A stretch of DNA of 64,000 bases from positions 124,001 through 188,000 of the forward strand of contig NBAZ01000022.1 of NCBI GenBank assembly GCA_002794735.1, in the 5' to 3' direction. This DNA comes from Pyrrhoderma lamaoense (lineage: Eukaryota; Basidiomycota; Agaricomycetes; Hymenochaetales; Hymenochaetaceae). Within the stretch, counting starts at the first letter, position 1. The number at the start of each line of letters is the position of its first letter. Positions 59,358 to 64,000 of this stretch are shown one piece after another. A program made the translations under genes and the position numbers. Below the pieces are notes generated by a model. That model worked only from the letters and a program-made list of their open reading frames with translations. It was not told the DNA's origin and did not search any database.

Positions 59358-61287
59358 ATGTCTCTCAAGAATGTATTCAGCCTTTTAGCTTCCCGAATCC
59401 GGCATGGAAACATTTTTGATACTGTTAAACAATTGACAAAGGTTAGTTCAAAACCCTTATTATCCTTTTCAAGGCTTGCTTTTGACAATCACCCGACAGA
59501 AGTCCTGTACTAGAAGAGAGAATGCTACTAATAGCAAGTGCGTGAGCATCCTGGAAAGATGCAATGACTTCTACGATGCCTTTGATGAGTCAATACGGTT
59601 AATCGAACTTGACCCGTATTCAACACAGGTGAGTTCATCCTCATGTCATCACTCCTCACCATACTTTTGAGTAACTGACGTATTAACGACCATTCAGGGA
59701 TACTCTCTTTGCTGTAAGCTTCTTTCAGACCATGCATTCAAGGATGCCTCGGCGAGACTTCGTGTCCTCGAGTACCATATCCAGACACTTAGCATTTCAA
59801 ACAAAAGGCAGTTGACAAAAGTAGAAGATATAAAGAAGATAGTGGCCTCTGTTAACTTAAAAGCCTCTCGGAACTATATTGGAAGGCTCCCCACAGAGAT
59901 ACTTATTATGATATTTGAAGAATATCTAGGACGAGAGGGTAGAATACAGGGCTCTACTAAAGAACTCAGACCGGATAAAAATTTAATGTTTGACGAGGTT
60001 CGAAAGATAGAAGAGCGGCAAATGCTTCTCTGTCTTGTTTGTCCACGTTGGTCCAGGATTATACACGGGAACCCCTTATTTTGGAGAAGCTTCCTTCTAC
60101 ATGAATCAAGTTCGGAGGAAATGATTGATGCATGGCTTTCGCGTTCCGGAGGACTATTCTCACGACTATATATCGCAGACGATTACGCTCACAGGCTAGA
60201 CTCAAGACTAGCCAAAGATACACACCAGGAGTTCTGGAACTTTATAAAAGATCTACAGCTGGTATATGAGGGAGATGCAGAAGAATTCAGCGAAGTATTT
60301 CCTCCAGGAGTTATTAACAAGTTATCTCCTGTTCACTTATCTATCTTTATGGATGAATGCGAAAATAGATATTTCTGGGATGGTAGTGAGCTCATCAATA
60401 CCTCTAACATGAGATCGCTATATATTGAGGCCTATAACTCATTGATACCAACAAAACTCCTGGAATCATGCGCTTCACTAACTTCTCTCGAGCTAAAGCT
60501 GGAAAATATACTCCTCTCGAATCACGGTATTTTGGGGGTTTTGCGCAACAATCCCAGGCTTGAGCGCCTAACCTTGCATGGCCTCTCTCATCACAGCTTC
60601 GGTGACCCACTTCTATCCGATCATGTGGAACTACGACACTTGAGAGAACTAAATCTCTTTATGACAGAGGAACATGCTTTGGAAGAATTTTTCGATCGGA
60701 CCCATTTTCCCGTTCTTGAATCTTTGAGCCTATGTGGTGCGGATTCTAGAAACTTGGAGTATCTGAGCGACAACAAAGAGTGTCTATTAAAAGGCCTCAA
60801 GGTCCTTTCATTTAATAGATGCGGAAAGTTGTATGCTGAGACTACCATAGACTTATTGAGTAAATCCGAGAACATTCGAAGTTTCAGTATGTTCCATTGC
60901 ATATTCGATGAAAAGTTTGGCGAGAATATAATAATCAATGCTCTTAGGATGGGTAAAGGATGGGATGGGAAAGAGCGTCCCAAAGCTCTATGCCCTTACT
61001 TACAATATTTAGACTTAACCTGGTGCTTCAACTTGAGTACTGGAACTATCATGCAACTTGTGGAGGATCGCCTACATCCTCCTCAGGGACAATTGGATAA
61101 GAAGGACAAGGATACCCCCTTTCCACTTCCCATTAAAGAACTTACTCTTAGTATTTGCGACACTTACAGTTCTCACTGGCTTAGGGAGAATGTCCCTCGT
61201 GTCAACTATTATGGAAATTTATCGGAAAGAAAGTCCTATATTCACTATCCACTTGTGTCATCCGAGATTTCCATCCATAATAATTAG
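59358..61287 (+). CDS. TPR/F-box/LRR protein (Dia2/Pof3-like architecture), intact
   Basis: The one family member in the window with an undamaged frame. ATG at 59358 (MSLKNVFSLLASRIRHGNIF). Exon 2 (from about 59,502) encodes CNDFYDAFDESIRLIELDPY, a TPR-like helix pair, and exon 3 starts GYSLCCKLLSDHAFKDASAR. The F-box is YIGRLPTEILIMIFEEYLG, followed by LLCLVCPRWSRIIHGNPLFW. About a dozen LRR units follow (CASLTSLELKLENILLSNHG; IRSFSMFHCIFDEKFGENII; LCPYLQYLDLTWCFNLSTG), and the end is TAG 61285-61287. In yeast proteins with TPR + F-box + LRR order, the F-box binds Skp1 and the LRR selects a target for ubiquitination. By analogy this is an SCF receptor; its target is unknown. It is useful as the reference for judging breaks in the other copies. 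Confidence 0.87.
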
Positions 61288-62129
61288 TATATTCTTCTAT
61301 AAGTAATTACATTCTCGTATCTCTGTGTATGAAACCATAAATTAGCGTATCTCTTAATTCACTTTAATACATAATCGTTGTGTGGTTCTTGTTGTTGATA
61401 CACAGTTATATACAGGTTCGTGGGCAAAATACTTCAACTCTTATGCTTGTCCGCGGACTTGATAATCGATGCCACGAGTCATTTTACTGGGAGCTAGTAT
61501 GTGACATCTTGGAGCATGTCATCCATGAATCGTTTTATTAAAGAGGCTTATACACAGTCAGAATAAAAATATCTTCCCATTTAATCAACAAAAAAATGAT
61601 AATTTAGTTCATACACCTTCTTAACTGAGTACTATCCGGAGAACAACGCATAACATCCAGAATATTGAGTATAAGTGTATTTTTACTTCCCTTTTGGACC
61701 CATCTCTTCTATTTCCTCAAATGTTCGTATTTTAGAGACGCATTTTCAAGTCATAATATGGTGGCGTGAGAACCGTTGAGCAAACACGGGTGGCTGAACT
61801 CTATTAGTCTATATAAGCGAGCATAAAGCACATGAATTCAAGAGTTAGATTTCATCAATGGTATCCGTTACAAAATTGAACTACGAACACTATTGATCAC
61901 ACATGACCACTCGGGAAACACGGACGATGTGAAGATGTTTACTTATTTTCTACCAAAATTATTTTTGTCGGTCAATAATTTTCCCAGGACTAGATAACCC
62001 TGTTCTTATGACTGATATTATAATATATATTTATGCATGTATAAAGAGAGCTCGTTCTTCTCTCTACTTCGCATAAGTTGATTCCTTCATACACCCAAAC
62101 TTGATTTCTATACTCCTTTTGCGTGATAA
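61288..62129. other. Intergenic, promoter of the FMN oxidoreductase
   Basis: About 840 bases, AT-rich, with no gene seen. Confidence 0.45.
62039..62046 (+). promoter_or_regulatory. TATA box of the FMN oxidoreductase gene
   Basis: GTATAAAG about 85 bases before the ATG at 62130, followed by a C/T-rich leader (ctcgttcttctctctacttc), which fits a TATA-driven fungal promoter. Confidence 0.45.
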
Positions 62130-63778
62130 ATGGCTAGTAATAATGAACAAAAACCCTCTCCAGTAGTCTCCAACCGATGGTCGAAGTACATGATAGAAAC
62201 CTACCAAGACAAAAGAGTCCCATTGCTAGGTACCGTCTCGGTCAAGGGAGTAGAGGAACGTGCTAAGAAGAAGATGAAGGATAGAATGGGTAAGAAACAC
62301 TAGTGATTCACTTTCTGTGGGGTTATACCTAATTCACTTGATGCTGAGCATGATATATCCGGCACATTTAGATGCCTATCTTTATGTATTTGGCGGTGCA
62401 GGGACAAATTCAACAGAGAAGTTCAATCGTGAGGCGTTCGACGAATGGCGAATTATACCTCGCATGTTGCGCGACGCTACTCAACGCAATGTTGAAGTAT
62501 GCTGATAATCATAGAAACTCACTGGAAATTAGTGCTAATTATTAATATTTCAAACACAGATAACACTTTTTGGAAAGAACTATCCGAGCCCGCTACTAAT
62601 AGCACCAATCGGAGTGCAGGGTATACTTCACCCAGAGGCCGAACTGGCAAGTGCACGTGCAGCAGGTTCTCTCGGTGTTCCATTCATTATGAGTAGTGCA
62701 TCTACCCGTTCTATAGAGGAGGTTGCCCAAGCAAATGGAGAAGGTTCTGCAAGATGGTACCAGCTTTATTGGCCACGCACGGAAGAAATTACAGAGTCAC
62801 TTCTCAAAAGAGCGAAAGCCTCAGGCTTTACCACTCTAGTTGTAACTCTGGATACAATGACCATAGGTTGGCGCCCCCACGATCTGGATACCACTTATCT
62901 TCCTTTCTCGCATGCAACTGGGTGCGCCATCGGTCTTTCCGATCCTGTATTCATGAAGAGGATGGGAGCTGAGGTCTGGCCTGTTGGGAAACATGTAGAG
63001 TTCCCGTACGACCCCCAAGCACTAGAGGAAAGAGCTATACAAGGGGACGAAGAGGTGAAGCTTCGTAAAGTGCTTGGGCGTGCGTGGCTAGCAGAAACCA
63101 ATTCCGGGACGTATCGTACTTGGGAGGACTTGAAGATTCTGAAAAAGTATTGGGATGGTCCAATAGTTCTAAAAGGGATACAATGTGTTGAAGTAAGCTG
63201 AATTAATATCAACTTTTGAAATAAGCCTTTATTAATGCTACACAGGATGCTGAAACTGCTGTGGATTGGGTGGATGGTATTGTCGTTTCAAACCATGGTA
63301 AGTTTTCTACCGGTCAGGCCCTTATAAAAAGCTCTCAGCATCTCATTATGTTTATTTTCAAGGCGGGCGCCAGGTTGATGGGGGTATTGCATCCTTAGAT
63401 GCATTGGGTAGAATTGGCCTGTCAAGAAAAGTTCGTGATGCACAAGTAGCTGGAAGGTTCACAGTTCTCTTTGATTCCGGTATCAGAACAGGCAGTGATA
63501 TAATCAAGGCTCTTGCTCTCGGTGCCCAGGCTGTATTGCGTAAGCCGATTGTTTCTTTCTCCCCAAAGCTGTTGATCTCAGATTGCAATTCAATAGTCGG
63601 TCGACCTTTCATGTATGGGTTGTGTTTAGCGGGTGAAGCAGGGGTCGCGGAGCAAGTGAAAGCGATCCTTTCGGACTTTGAAGTAACGCTTGGGTTAAGC
63701 GGCTACAAGGATGTGGAGAGCATTGTAGGAAATAGGGGACTGGTGTCTCACAAACCATCGTTGAAGCACAAAATGTAA
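62130..63778 (+). CDS. FMN-dependent alpha-hydroxy-acid dehydrogenase / lactate 2-monooxygenase-like
   Basis: Flavoprotein of the (S)-2-hydroxy-acid oxidase family, oxidising lactate or similar acids. ATG at 62130 (MASNNEQKPSPVVSNRWSKY), then an intron and DAYLYVFGGAGTNSTEKFNR. FMN-site and active-site blocks in order: PLLIAPIGVQGILHPEAELA, MSSASTRSIEEVA, WYQLYWPR, GFTTLVVTLDT, GPIVLKGIQ, the catalytic His in VVSNHGGRQVDGG, and FDSGIRTGSDIIKALALGAQ with the phosphate loop. The end is GRPFMYGLCLAGEAGVAEQV and a Lys-rich tail, TAA 63776-63778. It has five introns, the last splitting AVL-GRPF (about 63,541-63,597). No heme or cytochrome b domain precedes it, so it is not a flavocytochrome b2. 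The frame is intact. Confidence 0.9.
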
Positions 63779-64000
63779 ATTTCCCCTGATGATCATATGC
63801 GTAGTGGTATTTTTAGTGTACAAGTACGTGTAAAATTATGCAATACATAAAGCTATACTTTATTTTTGGTACTCGCCCAAAAAACCGTGGCGCCGCCTTA
63901 GTGCTCCGTCTCACACAACGTGGATTCGCAACGTCCGTCTAACCACGACTTCGTCGACGGCAACTTTCTCGCCGTTTCAAGAGTCAAGGCGTCCGAGGCA
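63779..64000. other. Right edge, possible 3' end of another gene
   Basis: From about 63,880 base composition rises abruptly in G+C, unlike the intergenic DNA just before it. On the minus strand a frame from the window edge reads ASDALTLETARKLPSTKS and then WLDGRCESTLCETEH, stopping near 63,898. It could be the C terminus of a gene lying mostly outside the window. I do not recognise it. Confidence 0.3.

Overview
The window is nuclear DNA from a filamentous basidiomycete, most likely an Agaricomycete. Genes are split by many short (about 50-70 base) GT-AG introns, and the gene set is fungal: chorismate mutase, Thi4, a Ctk2-type cyclin, a septin, and GH16 and FMN oxidoreductase genes. By eye the DNA is AT-rich. 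I cannot name the species.

Layout. 1-10,942: five UDP-glycosyltransferase (GT1) paralogues, four on + (the first only a 3' end) and one inverted. 11,984-13,792: an aldo/keto reductase with an unusual membrane-anchor-like N terminus. 14,056-15,594: proteasome ATPase Rpt5. 15,814-17,570: a dead TPR/F-box/LRR gene. 17,925-19,396: the CTD-kinase cyclin Ctk2. 20,565-21,271: a small secreted protein. 22,900-24,452: a GH16 glucanase. 24,798-26,686: a second TPR/F-box/LRR gene.

26,866-33,610 and 50,566-57,393 are the two arms of a large diverged inverted duplication. Each arm holds an F-box/LRR gene and an RBM25-type splicing-factor gene, transcribed away from each other across about 2.5 kb of apparently non-coding DNA. 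The roughly 17 kb between the arms is single-copy and mostly housekeeping: a 2-oxoglutarate oxygenase, two small related proteins of unknown function, PRMT3, a divergent septin, chorismate mutase and thiamine thiazole synthase. After the right arm come an intact TPR/F-box/LRR gene (59,358-61,287) and an FMN-dependent alpha-hydroxy-acid dehydrogenase (62,130-63,778).

Two themes stand out. First, lineage-specific gene families (UGTs, F-box/LRR proteins) are duplicating and decaying here beside conserved single-copy genes, and a segmental inverted duplication has carried one of them along. Second, at least twelve coding regions, including genes expected to be essential or conserved, contain what looks like exactly one lost base. 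That one-directional pattern suggests uncorrected deletion errors in the assembly, so 'pseudogene' calls resting on a single frameshift should be treated with caution. The F-box gene at 15,814, with three in-frame stops plus a shift, is a real pseudogene on any reading. I saw no tRNA, rRNA, CRISPR array or clear transposon.
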